Below are positions 37,274-46,232 of a DNA stretch of 64,000 nucleotides, one piece after another. Source of the stretch: Labrys monachus (lineage in GTDB: Bacteria; Pseudomonadota; Alphaproteobacteria; Rhizobiales; Labraceae); NCBI RefSeq assembly GCF_030814655.1, contig NZ_JAUSVK010000001.1, positions 937,043 to 1,001,042 on the forward strand, given 5' to 3'. The position numbers and the translations under genes are program-made. Below the pieces are notes generated by a model. The model was not told where the DNA came from. It was given only the letters and a program-made list of their open reading frames with translations, and ran no database searches. Position 1 is the first letter of the stretch. Each line of letters begins with the position of its first letter.

Positions 37274-38779
37274 ATGGACAGGCTCTGGAAAGTGATGGAT
37301 GAGGACGCTGCCTCATCAAAGCCTTCCCGGGCGGAGGCATTTTCGGCCTATTCCTATGCCGTCCTCCTCATCGGCCTGGGTGTCATCGCCAGCCTGGCGC
37401 TGCAGCACCTGCTCGGCGACGGCGTCGTTTTCCTGCTCTTCGTCCCCAGCCTGCTGGTTGCGTCCGCACGCGGAGGCCTGTGGCCTGGCTTGGCGGCGAC
37501 CGTTCTGGGCGTCGTTGCCGGGTCCATCCTCGTTCTGTCCGCAGACCGGTTCGTTCTCGGAAATGTCGTCAATGAAATGCTTTTTGCCGGCCTCGGCGTT
37601 GCCGTCGCGATCGGTGGCGAGAGGCTGCGCGAGGGACGGCGCCGCGCCGATGCGATGGCGCAGCAGATCGGGGAGCGGGAAGCCTATCTGCAATCGATCC
37701 TGAGCACCGTGCCCGACGCCATGGTCGTCATCGACGAGCACGGCATCGTGCAATCCTTCAGCGCGGCTGCCGAGAAACTGTTCGGCTGGAGCGTGAGCGA
37801 GGTCGCGGGGCAGAACGTCAGCATCCTCATGCCTTCGCCGTACCGGGAGGCGCATGACGGCTATCTTCGGCATTATGCCATGACAGGGGAGCGCCGCATG
37901 ATCGGTCTGCGCCGCATGGAATTGGCACAGCGGAAAGACGGCTCGACCTTCGTGATGGAACTGTCGGTCGGCGAGATGGCCTGGGGCGGACACCGATATT
38001 TCACCGGTTTCGTCAAGGATCTCACCGATAGGCAGGAATCGGAAAGGCGCGTGCAGTTCCTGCAGTCGGAACTCGCACACGTCTCGCGGTTCTCCGCCAT
38101 GGGCGAGATGGCGGCTGCTCTGGCCCATGAGCTCAACCAGCCGCTTTCGGCGATTTCCAATTATCTCCGGGGTGCCCAGCGCCTGCTCGATGCGCAGAAC
38201 CCCGGCAGCGAAGCCATCGGCGCGATCGGCCGGGCGGCGGAGCAGGCATTGCGGGCCGGGCAGATCATCCGGCGCCTGCGCAATTTCGTCAGCCGGGAGG
38301 AGACGGAAAAGCGGGTCGAAAGCCTGGCGAGGCTCCTCGACGAAGTCTTCGCCCTGGCCCTGATCGGAGCGAAGGAGCGGGGCGTGCAGGTTCACATCGA
38401 CAGGGATCCGGCGGCGGACGTGGTGCTGGTCGACAAGGTTCAGATCCAGCAGGTCGTGTTCAACCTCGTCCGGAATGCGCTCGAGGCCATGGATGGCTGC
38501 GATCGGCGGGAGCTGGTCATTCGGGTCGTCCGCGCACCGTGCGACATGGCCGAGGTTTCGATCGAGGATACGGGCTCGGGGATCGATCCGGACATCATGG
38601 AGCGATTGTTCCAGCCCCTGGTCACCACCAAGGGATCTCAGGGCATGGGCGTCGGCCTGTCGATCTGCCGCACGATCGTCGAAGCGCATGGCGGACGCAT
38701 CTGGCCGGGAACCAATCCCCGGGGAGGCGCGACATTCAGCTTCACCGTGCCGCTCGCGCGAGAAGATGAGGTGGCGTGA
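37274..38779 (+). CDS. FixL-type haem-PAS histidine kinase, membrane-bound (second copy)
   Basis: 501 residues from the ATG at 37274; ATGs at 37235 and 37295 are possible. With this start, the haem ligand is His194 in EAHDGYLRHY and the distal Arg is Arg214 in IGLRRMELAQ, the same numbers as in Sinorhizobium FixL (505 residues), which supports the choice. Four hydrophobic segments of DUF4118 type occupy residues ~20-115, then come a single PAS domain, HisKA with ALAHELNQPLSAISNYL and HATPase with EDTGSGI and GMGVGLSICRTIVEAHGG. It should sense oxygen at the membrane and phosphorylate a FixJ-type regulator, either the next gene or the FixJ at 12357. Confidence 0.88.
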   Translation: MDRLWKVMDEDAASSKPSRAEAFSAYSYAVLLIGLGVIASLALQHLLGDGVVFLLFVPSLLVASARGGLWPGLAATVLGVVAGSILVLSADRFVLGNVVNEMLFAGLGVAVAIGGERLREGRRRADAMAQQIGEREAYLQSILSTVPDAMVVIDEHGIVQSFSAAAEKLFGWSVSEVAGQNVSILMPSPYREAHDGYLRHYAMTGERRMIGLRRMELAQRKDGSTFVMELSVGEMAWGGHRYFTGFVKDLTDRQESERRVQFLQSELAHVSRFSAMGEMAAALAHELNQPLSAISNYLRGAQRLLDAQNPGSEAIGAIGRAAEQALRAGQIIRRLRNFVSREETEKRVESLARLLDEVFALALIGAKERGVQVHIDRDPAADVVLVDKVQIQQVVFNLVRNALEAMDGCDRRELVIRVVRAPCDMAEVSIEDTGSGIDPDIMERLFQPLVTTKGSQGMGVGLSICRTIVEAHGGRIWPGTNPRGGATFSFTVPLAREDEVA

Positions 38780-38780
38780 G

Positions 38781-39404
38781 ATGAATACGCGGGTGGTCCA
38801 TGTCATCGACGACGACGACGCCGTTCGCGACTCGCTGGCCTTCCTGCTCGGCACCGCCGGCTTCGAAGTGAAGACCTACGAGTCGGGCCAGGGCTTCCTC
38901 GACCTGCGCGAGGAAGCCCTGGAAGGCTGCGTCGTGACCGATGTGCGCATGCCCGGCCTTTCGGGCTTCGAGCTCGCGGTCCGGCTCAGGGCCCGGGGAT
39001 CGCGGTTGCCGCTGATCGTGATCACCGGCGAAGCCGATATGCCGCTCGCGATCGAGGCCATGAAGGCGGGGGCCGTGGATTTCCTCGAAAAGCCCTTCGA
39101 CGACGGCAGAATGATCCGGGCCATCGAGAACGCGATCTCCGCCGATGGCGAGCCGAGTGGCGAGGAGGGGCCGTTCGACATCGTCGCGAGGCGGCTCGCC
39201 ATGCTGTCGGAGCATGAGCGCAGGGTCCTCGACGATCTCATCGACGGCGTGGCGGGTTCCGCGGCGGCGGCGGAACCCGGCGCCGGCGCGCAGGCCGTCC
39301 AAGCCGACAGGGACAGCCTGGTGACCAAGATGCAGGCGGGAACGACGGCGGACCTCGTCCGGCTTGCGCTTGTCACCCGGCGATCACGGAAATCCTTGCG
39401 ATAG
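38781..39404 (+). CDS. FixJ-like response regulator with degenerate HTH
   Basis: 207 residues, starting one base after the kinase stop. The receiver is intact: IDDDD acidic cluster near residues 9-13, phosphoacceptor Asp54 in VTDVRMPG and Lys in LEKPF. The C-terminal LuxR-type region still aligns at both ends (LSEHERRVLDDLIDGV and LVTKMQAGTTADLVRLAL), but the turn and recognition helix read AAAAEPGAGAQAVQADRDSL where FixJ has IARECDISPRAVEVYRASV. The Pro-Gly-rich stretch should disrupt DNA binding, while the frame is open and no frameshift is visible. It may act without DNA binding, for example as a phosphate sink, or be decaying. Confidence 0.82.
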   Translation: MNTRVVHVIDDDDAVRDSLAFLLGTAGFEVKTYESGQGFLDLREEALEGCVVTDVRMPGLSGFELAVRLRARGSRLPLIVITGEADMPLAIEAMKAGAVDFLEKPFDDGRMIRAIENAISADGEPSGEEGPFDIVARRLAMLSEHERRVLDDLIDGVAGSAAAAEPGAGAQAVQADRDSLVTKMQAGTTADLVRLALVTRRSRKSLR

Positions 39405-39409
39405 CTCAA
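39396..39409. promoter_or_regulatory. FixK-type box for the single-domain response regulator
   Basis: TTGCGATAGCTCAA fits the loose FixK2 pattern TTG[AC]-N6-[TG]CAA and overlaps the last codons of the upstream gene. The centre is 66.5 bp before the start at 39469, and TATGCA at 39432-39437 begins 29.5 bp downstream. Confidence 0.5.
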
Positions 39410-39468
39410 GGCCGCCTGTCGCTCCCCGGTCTATGCAGGTGAATGTCTTCCTTCACTGCGAGGGGGTC

Positions 39469-39849
39469 ATGAGTATCGACATGGCCCAGCCTCTCCCCGT
39501 CAGGTCTGTCATCATCGTGGACGACGATGTGGCGCTTCTTCACGCCTTGACATTCGCCTTCATGGTGGAAGGTTTCGACGTGCGATCCTATGCGAGCGGG
39601 GAGAGCCTCCTCGCCGAGGCCTCGCTTCCCGTCCGGGGCTGCCTGGTCATCGACTACAAGCTGCCGGGGCTCGACGGCTTCCAGTTGCTCGAGCGCCTGA
39701 GGGCGCGGGGCGTGGGCATGCCGGCCATCCTGATGACGACGCTGACGCCGGCCATGGCGCGGCGGGCTGCCGCGGCTGCGGTGCGGACGGTGGACAAGCC
39801 CCTCCTCAACGGCAAGCTTTTCGACACGGTGAAGGAATTGCTGGACTGA
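39469..39849 (+). CDS. Single-domain response regulator (receiver only)
   Basis: 126 residues from the ATG at 39469 (GAGGGGG upstream). The protein is a receiver domain only: acidic residues in IIVDDD, phosphoacceptor Asp62 in VIDYKLPG, Thr in MTTLTP and Lys in VDKPL. There is no output domain. Its place after a FixL/FixJ-like pair suggests a competitor or sink for phosphate from FixL, a role FixT plays in Sinorhizobium, though FixT works by another mechanism. It seems to have its own FixK-type promoter, which would give negative feedback; that is inference. Confidence 0.85.
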   Translation: MSIDMAQPLPVRSVIIVDDDVALLHALTFAFMVEGFDVRSYASGESLLAEASLPVRGCLVIDYKLPGLDGFQLLERLRARGVGMPAILMTTLTPAMARRAAAAAVRTVDKPLLNGKLFDTVKELLD

Positions 39850-39968
39850 CGGTGCGCCCGTTCCTGCGCCCCTCGGTGTGCATGTCCTGCCTGTGCCGTC
39901 GTCGTGCGCGCGTCCGGGAGGAGATGCGCGGATCGCTGCCGCCGCGCGGGCGGCTTGTTTTGCCGGCT

Positions 39969-39982
39969 TTGATCTGGCGCAA
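39969..39982. promoter_or_regulatory. Possible FixK-type box upstream of the 50-aa gene
   Basis: TTGATCTGGCGCAA fits TTG[AC]-N6-[TG]CAA with a TTGCG right half-site, like the boxes at 27539, 43421 and 61475. The centre is 109.5 bp before the ATG at 40085, longer than usual. Confidence 0.4.
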
Positions 39983-40084
39983 CGCGTTCCGGGACCCCAT
40001 GTGGTGTATCGGGGCTTGAGCTTCACGGATGGAGCTCCCCAGGCTGAAGTCAGCCGATGCCGTTTCTGATCAGGGAGAAGAGCA

Positions 40085-40237
40085 ATGTTACACACCTTGG
40101 TGACCCTCGCATTTCTGGTCATCCCGGCATCTCTGACGCTCATGGCCTTCCGGCAGATGACGCAGGTCCAAGTGCAGCCCGTCAGGGTCCGGGCCGACGA
40201 TGCCTCCCGCCATCGTCGACGGCCGCGACCGGACTGA
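40085..40237 (+). CDS. Small membrane protein, 50 aa
   Basis: A complete frame from ATG 40085 to TGA 40237 with GGAG seven bases upstream. One hydrophobic helix at the N terminus (LVTLAFLVIPASLTLMAF, residues 5-22) is followed by a basic tail rich in Arg (SRHRRRPRPD at the end). It looks like a single-span protein with a positively charged cytoplasmic tail. No family is recognised. It lies 102 bp before the HAD/P-loop fusion gene. The gap 39850-40339 contains nothing else I can support. Confidence 0.55.
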   Translation: MLHTLVTLAFLVIPASLTLMAFRQMTQVQVQPVRVRADDASRHRRRPRPD

Positions 40238-40339
40238 CGGTGCGGCAGGGCCGGGAATGCCGGTCACCGCGTCGGGCGCCTCGCTTCGACATACGGCCCG
40301 CCTGCGCGTCGACCGCTCGATGCCGCAAGGAGACGCATC

Positions 40340-42049
40340 TTGTATTTCCTGGCCCTCGCTACCGACTATGACGGCACGATCGCCGACAAGGAGATCGTCA
40401 CGGCGCAGACCTGCGGCGCGCTGCAGCGCTTCAAGGATTCCGGGAGGCGGCTGATCCTGGTGACCGGTCGGGAGCTTCCCGACCTTCGGCGCCTGTTCCC
40501 GCGGATGGACCTGTTCGACCGCGTCGTCGCGGAGAACGGGGCGTTGCTCTTCAACCCCGCGGACGGAGAGGAGCGGCTTCTCGCGCCGCCCGTGCCACCG
40601 GCGGTGGCCCGCCGGCTGCGGGAGATGAATGTCGCACCCTTGGCAGTCGGACGCGTGATCGTGTCGACGTGGGAGCCCCACCAGCAGGCCGCTCTCGACG
40701 TCATCCGGGAACTGGGCCTGGAGCTGCAGATCTCCTTCAACAAGGGCGCGGTCATGATCCTGCCGCCCAACGTCAACAAGGCGAGCGGCCTGATGGCCGC
40801 GATACGCGAACTCGACCTGGCTCCCCAGAATGTCGTCGCGGTGGGCGATGCCGAGAACGATCATGCCTTTCTCAGCGCCTGCGGCTGCTCCGCAGCCGTG
40901 GCCAATGCCTTGCCGGTCATCAAGACCGAAGCCGACATCGTGCTGTCGGGGGACCATGGCGTGGGTGTCGCCGAACTGATCGACAGGGTGATACGCGAGG
41001 ACGCCGGCATCGCCTCGAAGGCGGACCACGGCATCCTCGCCGGGGTGGATCGGCAGGGCAGGGACGTCCACCTGGAACCCTATCGGGGCAACGTGCTGAT
41101 CGTCGGGCCGTCCGCCTGCGGCAAGTCGACCCTGGCGACCGCCCTCAGCGAGCGCATGGCGGACAAGAAATTCGAGTTCTGCATCGTCGACCCCGAAGGC
41201 GACTATGTCGAGCTGGAGCATGCGATCTCCATCGGCAATCGCGAGACGCCGCCGTCGCTGACGGAGGCGATCAAGCTTCTGGACGAAGTCGGGGTGAATC
41301 TCGTCGTCAACCTGCAGGCACTCGGGCTTAGGGAGCGCTGGACGCTGTTCTCGACGCTGCTGCAGCAGACGGCCTTCCTGCGGGCACGAACCGGGCGGCC
41401 GCATTGGCTCGTCATCGACGAGGCGCATGAAGTCCTGCAGAAGGCGCATGAAGGCGCGATCGCCCTCCTGCCGCCTTCGGGCACCGTCCTGATCACCGCC
41501 TATCCTCAGGCCCTGGCGCGGCCCATCCTCGATACGATCGATCTCGTCATCGCGCTCGGCGACGAGCCGTCGGCCACGCTCGCGGCGGTCGGCCGCTCGA
41601 TGCACCTGCCGCTTCCGGCGAGCCAGGTGGAGGCGGCAGGCGGAGAGGCGCTGTTCTGGACATGCCGCTCCGGTGCGGCGTCGGTGCCGGTGCCGGTGCG
41701 GGTCGGCCTGCCGATCCAGGCGCATAGGCGGCACGCCGGCAAATATGCCGTGGGCGACGTCGGCCCGGCGCGCAGCTTCTACTTTCACAACCCCCTCAAC
41801 GGATCGATGGCGAAGGCCGAAAACCTGTTCAAATTCGTGGATGTCGCCGGCACGATCGACGATGTGACATGGCAGCGGCATCTTGCCGCCGGCGATTATT
41901 CGGCCTGGTTCAGGCACGTCATCAAGGACGGGGCCCTGGCGGATGAGACCGCACGGATAGAGGCCGACCGGAGCCTGCCCTCACGCGACAGCCGCGCCCT
42001 CGTCCGCCAGGCGATATGGCAGCGCTATGCCGCGCCCTGCGAGGCCTGA
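40340..42049 (+). CDS. HAD-superfamily phosphatase fused to a HerA/DUF87-like P-loop ATPase
   Basis: 569 residues from a TTG at 40340, preceded by AAGGAG at eight-base spacing. The N-terminal ~220 residues form a Cof-type (IIB) HAD phosphatase with DYDGTIADK (the first Asp is the nucleophile), VTGRELPDL, KGAVMILPPNVNKASGL and the metal site VGDAENDHAFL. The C-terminal ~340 residues carry Walker A VGPSACGKST, a CIVDPEGDYVELEHA segment and WLVIDEAHEVLQKA as Walker B, resembling DUF87/HerA/VirB4-type ATPases. HAD and P-loop domains in one chain are uncommon, and I know no function. The HAD domain suggests a sugar phosphate or similar substrate. Confidence 0.85.
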   Translation: MYFLALATDYDGTIADKEIVTAQTCGALQRFKDSGRRLILVTGRELPDLRRLFPRMDLFDRVVAENGALLFNPADGEERLLAPPVPPAVARRLREMNVAPLAVGRVIVSTWEPHQQAALDVIRELGLELQISFNKGAVMILPPNVNKASGLMAAIRELDLAPQNVVAVGDAENDHAFLSACGCSAAVANALPVIKTEADIVLSGDHGVGVAELIDRVIREDAGIASKADHGILAGVDRQGRDVHLEPYRGNVLIVGPSACGKSTLATALSERMADKKFEFCIVDPEGDYVELEHAISIGNRETPPSLTEAIKLLDEVGVNLVVNLQALGLRERWTLFSTLLQQTAFLRARTGRPHWLVIDEAHEVLQKAHEGAIALLPPSGTVLITAYPQALARPILDTIDLVIALGDEPSATLAAVGRSMHLPLPASQVEAAGGEALFWTCRSGAASVPVPVRVGLPIQAHRRHAGKYAVGDVGPARSFYFHNPLNGSMAKAENLFKFVDVAGTIDDVTWQRHLAAGDYSAWFRHVIKDGALADETARIEADRSLPSRDSRALVRQAIWQRYAAPCEA

Positions 42050-42078
42050 CATCGAGGGTCCCCATCAGGATACTCGGA

Positions 42079-42735
42079 TCAGGATCCGGCAGGATATCCG
42101 ACCGACTGCGCGAAGAGCACGCGCTGCCCGTCCCGCAGGCGGAGCGCGGCGGCGAGCCCCGGCCTGTCGCAATTGTGGAACCAGGCGCCGAGGCCCTGTG
42201 CAGCGGCGAAGAGATAGACATTCGCGGCAATGATGCCGGTATCGACATAGTAGTAGGATTTCTGGATGTCGCCGTCATGCAGACCGGGCTCCTGGAAACC
42301 GGTGGTGTGCGTCAGCTTCTCGATGTCGACGACATAGACCAGCTGGACCGGCGCCTTCGGGCCGACCATCCGCTGGCCGAGGGTGAGCGCCTCGCCGCGC
42401 AGGTCGCCGCCGACGATCGGCGTCAGCCGGTTTCCGACGGCATCATAGAGATAGGTGCCTTCATCGAGCGCGACATAGACGTCGATCTCCTGGGAATTGC
42501 TGGCGGAAGCCGCCGTCCGGCCACTGCCGCCGAAGGGCCCAACCTCGCGATTGACGCCGCAGGCAGCCCACAGGAGGTCGGAGAGGAGCTGCGCGGGCAG
42601 CGATGTCGGGCGGAACGCCCGCGTGGTCGTCCTGCGCTTCAGGGCGGCGGAGACCGTCAGGTCGCCCTCGCCGGCCGGCGGCGGAAGCAGAACGGCGCGC
42701 AGGGGCGAAGGCTCGGTGGTTGCGGGAGCCGACAT
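42079..42735 (-). CDS. Nitroreductase family flavoprotein
   Basis: 218 residues from the ATG at 42735 (GGAGG eight bases upstream). The fold is recognised from VSAALKRRTTTRAFRPTSLP (the FMN-binding R-R-T region) and YVDTGIIAANVYLFAAAQGL before the C-terminal Cys/Arg segment; it resembles the SagB/ThcOx-like nitroreductases. It would use FMN and NAD(P)H; the natural substrate is unknown. It lies 88 bp after an unknown 137-residue gene on the same strand. A nitroreductase-like protein (Acg) is also part of the mycobacterial dormancy regulon. Confidence 0.85.
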   Translation of the reverse strand: MSAPATTEPSPLRAVLLPPPAGEGDLTVSAALKRRTTTRAFRPTSLPAQLLSDLLWAACGVNREVGPFGGSGRTAASASNSQEIDVYVALDEGTYLYDAVGNRLTPIVGGDLRGEALTLGQRMVGPKAPVQLVYVVDIEKLTHTTGFQEPGLHDGDIQKSYYYVDTGIIAANVYLFAAAQGLGAWFHNCDRPGLAAALRLRDGQRVLFAQSVGYPAGS

Positions 42736-42823
42736 GTTCGTGTCCTCCATGATGCGTCGTTTCTCGGGAGTGCCAATCCAGGCGAGGCGGCCGTGCCGCC
42801 GACGGATCCCTGGCCTTGCTCTT

Positions 42824-43237
42824 CTACGCCCGGGCCACGGCCATGATGTGGAAGGTGCGCATGTCGCCATCCTCGCCCTGGACGGAGAGATAATCCCCGG
42901 CCCGGACGGTATGGGCCTCGAGCATGTGCAGGACTTCCTCGCCGTCGCCGTAATCGAAGATCCACCGCGCCCCGTGCACGCCGCCGGCACGGTGCACGAG
43001 CCTGCCGCGGCGGCTCTCCTCGTCCTCCCGGAACCGGACGACGGCGCATGAGTCGCGCAGATGCGCCCAAGCATCGGCGTCGACCCGCGCGTTCGCGTCG
43101 AGCGGCAGGATGAACCTGTAGCCTTCGTTCGGATTGCCTTCCGGATGTTCGCTGCTGCGCGCAAGATAGAGCGTGACCGCAAAGAGACCGGCCGTCTGTC
43201 TGCGGTCCACCGGATACTCGGCCATGAGCATGGTCAT
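42824..43237 (-). CDS. Conserved-looking hypothetical protein, 137 aa
   Basis: 137 residues from the ATG at 43237 (GAGGAG six bases upstream); ATGs at 43231 and 43225 follow in frame. No domain is recognised. The sequence is polar and acidic with blocks such as GYRFILPLDANARVDADAW, RWIFDYGDGEEVLHMLEAHT and SVQGEDGDMRTFHIMAVARA, and has no signal peptide or membrane segment. It appears to be the first gene of an operon with the nitroreductase and may be driven by the box at 43358. Confidence 0.7.
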   Translation of the reverse strand: MTMLMAEYPVDRRQTAGLFAVTLYLARSSEHPEGNPNEGYRFILPLDANARVDADAWAHLRDSCAVVRFREDEESRRGRLVHRAGGVHGARWIFDYGDGEEVLHMLEAHTVRAGDYLSVQGEDGDMRTFHIMAVARA

Positions 43238-43357
43238 TCCCGTCTCCTCGGCGCGCCGGGCGCCGGTCCCGTAGAGGCGGGCGCCGCGCATCGCGGCGGC
43301 CGGACGAAGCCTGTCGCCCCTCGTCCTCGACCTGAGCACGGGCGGCATTCGAACGCC

Positions 43358-43371
43358 TTGATGTATCTCAA
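43358..43371. promoter_or_regulatory. FixK/FNR-type box between the nitroreductase operon and arcD
   Basis: TTGATGTATCTCAA has one mismatch to TTGAT-N4-ATCAA. It is centred 127.5 bp before the minus-strand gene at 43237 and 131.5 bp before arcD. Since arcD has a closer box, this one probably serves the minus strand. Confidence 0.6.
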
Positions 43372-43420
43372 AGGCCGCCGGAGGCCGCCATCGGCCGGCC
43401 CGATACGAAAATGGCGCTTC

Positions 43421-43434
43421 TTGATCCTGCGCAA
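43421..43434. promoter_or_regulatory. FixK-type box for arcDABC
   Basis: TTGATCCTGCGCAA fits TTG[AC]-N6-[TG]CAA, centred 68.5 bp before the arcD start, the usual distance in this window. The -10 region is not clear. Confidence 0.5.
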
Positions 43435-43495
43435 CGAGCCCTGCGGCAAAGTGGGTTTTCCTGCCCCCATCGCAGTGCGAATGTTGGAGGCAGGC

Positions 43496-44968
43496 ATGAC
43501 GGTCACGAATTCTTCGCCGGCGGATGCAGCAGGGGCCAAGGCCGGCGCCACGTCGGGCAAGTTGCGGCTGGGGGCGCTCAGCGCGCTCGTCATCGGCTCC
43601 ATGGTCGGGTCGGGGGTGTTCAGCCTGCCGCAGAACATGGCGGCAGGGGCCGGGCCTCTCGCCATCCTGATCGGCTGGGGCATCACGGCGGTGGGCATGC
43701 TGGCCCTCGCTTTCGTCTACCAGTCGCTCTCGATGAGGCGGCCGGATCTCGACGCGGGCCCCTACGCCTACGCCAAGGCCGGGTTCGGCTCCTATGTCGG
43801 CTTCAACAGCGCGTGGGGCTATTGGCTCAGCGCCTGGATCGGCAATGTCTCCTACGCCGTCGTCATGTTCAGCGCGCTGTCCTATTTCTTTCCGGCCTTC
43901 GGCGACGGCAATACCTGGCAGGCGGTGCTCGGCGCGTCGATCCTGCTGTGGGTCGTCCACGCCTTGATCCTCGTCGGCATCCGGCAGGCCGCCTTCGCCA
44001 ACCTGATCGTGACCATCGCCAAGATCGCGCCCGTCGTCCTGTTCATCGCCATCGTCGTCATCGCCTTCAAGGTCGACATCTTCTCGCTGGACTTCACCGG
44101 CTCGGCCACGCCGACGCTGGGATCGATCATGCAGCAGACCAAGAGCACCATGCTGGTGACGCTGTGGGCCTTCATCGGCATCGAGGGTGCGAGCGTGTTG
44201 TCGGCGCGGGCCGAGCGCCGGACGGATATCGCCAAGGCGACGATCTTCGGGTTCCTGTCCTGCCTGGCCCTGTATGTTCTCGTCTCCGTGCTGTCGCTGG
44301 GCATCCTCACCCAGCCGGAACTGGCGGCGCTCAAGAATCCCTCGATGGCGGGCGTGCTCGAACATGTCGTCGGCCCGTGGGGCGCGATCCTCATCAATAT
44401 CGCTTTGGTCGTGTCGGTCGGCGGCGCCTTCCTGAGCTGGACCCTGCTGGCTGCGGAGATCCCCTTCGCGGCGGCGCGTGACGGAACGATGCCCAAGCTG
44501 CTCGGGGTGCAGAACGCCCAGGGGGTTCCGGCCAACTCGCTCTGGCTGACGAACGGCCTCGTCCAGATCTTCCTCATCATCACCCTGTTCGCGCAGAGCA
44601 CCTACCAGGCGCTGTTCTCGATCGCTTCGGTCGCCATCCTCGTGCCCTATGTCCTGTCCGGCGCCTTCGCCGCGAAACTGGCGATCACCGGGGAGGGCTA
44701 CCGGCCCGGCGAACGCCGCCTGGGCGCCCTGTTCGTCGGCCTGCTGGCGACGGTCTACGGCGCCTGGCTGGTCTACGCGGCCGGCCTCTCCTTCCTGTTC
44801 ATGTGCGCCATCCTCTATGCCGTCGGCATCGGCTTCTACTGCGTGGCGCGGCGTGAACGGGGCGAGCCGATGTTCGGCGTGGTCGAGGCCGTCATCGCGA
44901 TCGCCATCGCCGCGCTCGGCCTCATCGCCGCCTATCTGATGTGGACCGGCGCCATCAGCCCCCTGTGA
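43496..44968 (+). CDS. arcD: Arginine/ornithine antiporter, APC family
   Basis: 490 residues from the ATG at 43496 (GGAGG upstream); an ATG 15 bases earlier is less well placed. About 12-13 membrane helices. The N-terminal region [20 protein letters not shown] is the APC-family unwound-helix motif. It is assigned as ArcD because arcA, arcB and arcC follow directly on the same strand: it should import arginine in exchange for ornithine at no energy cost. There are two candidate FixK-type boxes upstream. Confidence 0.92.
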   Translation: MTVTNSSPADAAGAKAGATSGKLRLGALSALVIGSMVGSGVFSLPQNMAAGAGPLAILIGWGITAVGMLALAFVYQSLSMRRPDLDAGPYAYAKAGFGSYVGFNSAWGYWLSAWIGNVSYAVVMFSALSYFFPAFGDGNTWQAVLGASILLWVVHALILVGIRQAAFANLIVTIAKIAPVVLFIAIVVIAFKVDIFSLDFTGSATPTLGSIMQQTKSTMLVTLWAFIGIEGASVLSARAERRTDIAKATIFGFLSCLALYVLVSVLSLGILTQPELAALKNPSMAGVLEHVVGPWGAILINIALVVSVGGAFLSWTLLAAEIPFAAARDGTMPKLLGVQNAQGVPANSLWLTNGLVQIFLIITLFAQSTYQALFSIASVAILVPYVLSGAFAAKLAITGEGYRPGERRLGALFVGLLATVYGAWLVYAAGLSFLFMCAILYAVGIGFYCVARRERGEPMFGVVEAVIAIAIAALGLIAAYLMWTGAISPL

Positions 44969-44997
44969 AAATTGTCTTCCGGATCGGAGAATTGAAA

Positions 44998-46212
44998 ATG
45001 ATGACGCTCGGAGTCCATTCTGAGGTGGGCCGGCTGCGGCAGGTGATGGTCCATCGTCCCGACCTCGACCTCAGGCGGCTGACGCCCGACAATTGCAAGG
45101 CGCTGCTCTTCGACGACGTCCTCTGGGTCAAGCGCGCCCGGCAGGAGCACGACGCCTTCGTCGATACGCTGACGGAGCGCGGCGTGGACGTCCTGGACCT
45201 CGGAAGCCTGCTCGCCGAGACCCTGGAGAAGCCGGAGGCGCGCCGCTGGCTGCTCGACCGCCGTCTCGCGCCCGTCGTGGTCGGCCAGGACCTGGCGGGA
45301 GAGCTGCGCGGCTGGTTCGACGGGCTTCCGGCCGAGGACCTCGCAATCCGCCTCATCGGCGGCGTCCTGCGCGTCGAGCTGCCGTTCGCGCCGGCGGGCC
45401 TTTCCGCCCGCGCCCTCGCGCCGAACGACTTCGTGCTGCCGCCCTTGCCCAACCAGCTGTTCACCCGCGACAGTTCGTGCTGGATCTATGGCGGCCTGTT
45501 CGTCAATTCGATGTTCTGGCCGGCGCGGCGGCCCGAGGCGGACAATGTCGAAGCGATCTACCGCTTCCATCCCCGCTTCGCCCAGGGCGGGTTCGAGACC
45601 TTCTACGACGACGATCCGCGCCGGCCGACCCTGGAGGGCGGCGACGTCATGCCGATCGGCAACGGCGTGGTGCTGATCGGCATGGGGGAACGCTCGACGC
45701 CGCAGGCGGTCGGCGCCCTGGCCCGGCGGCTCTTCAGCACCGGGGCGGCCGAGCACGTCGTCGCGGCGCTGATGCCGCGCGATCGCAGTTTCATGCATCT
45801 CGACACGGTCTTCACCTTCTGCGACCGCGATCTCGTCACCCTGTTTCCGCCGGTGGTCGACCGCCTGAAGATCTTCTCGCTCCGGCCGTCCAATCAGGAG
45901 GGCGAAGTGTCCGTCACCGAGGAGACGGCGCCCTTCACGCAGGTCGTCGCCGAGGCGCTGGGGCTCAAGAGCCTGCGCGTCGTCGCCACGGGCGGCGACA
46001 ATTTCGAGGCCGAACGCGAACAATGGGACGACGGCAACAACGTCATCGCCGTCGAGCCCGGCGTGGTCGTCGCCTATGACCGCAACGTCTACACCAACAC
46101 CAAGCTGCGTCATGCAGGGGTGGAGGTGATCACCATCGAGAGCTTCGAGCTCAGCCGCGGGCGAGGCGGAGGCCATTGCATGACCTGCCCGCTCGTCCGC
46201 GAAGCCGCCTGA
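44998..46212 (+). CDS. arcA: Arginine deiminase
   Basis: 404 residues from the ATG at 44998 (GGAGA eight bases upstream). Catalytic regions in order: [42 protein letters not shown] and the nucleophile Cys in [16 protein letters not shown]. It hydrolyses arginine to citrulline and ammonia, the first step of the arginine deiminase pathway, which yields ATP without respiration and raises pH. It lies 29 bp after arcD and 20 bp before arcB. Confidence 0.96.
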   Translation: MMTLGVHSEVGRLRQVMVHRPDLDLRRLTPDNCKALLFDDVLWVKRARQEHDAFVDTLTERGVDVLDLGSLLAETLEKPEARRWLLDRRLAPVVVGQDLAGELRGWFDGLPAEDLAIRLIGGVLRVELPFAPAGLSARALAPNDFVLPPLPNQLFTRDSSCWIYGGLFVNSMFWPARRPEADNVEAIYRFHPRFAQGGFETFYDDDPRRPTLEGGDVMPIGNGVVLIGMGERSTPQAVGALARRLFSTGAAEHVVAALMPRDRSFMHLDTVFTFCDRDLVTLFPPVVDRLKIFSLRPSNQEGEVSVTEETAPFTQVVAEALGLKSLRVVATGGDNFEAEREQWDDGNNVIAVEPGVVVAYDRNVYTNTKLRHAGVEVITIESFELSRGRGGGHCMTCPLVREAA

Positions 46213-46232
46213 CCAATCCGGAGGACAATCCG

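Noticed and set aside
38475-38780. Upstream extension of the FixJ-like gene at 38781
   Set aside because: The extra 102 codons overlap the kinase gene in another frame and have no receiver homology; ATG 38781 right after the kinase stop gives the normal FixJ length.
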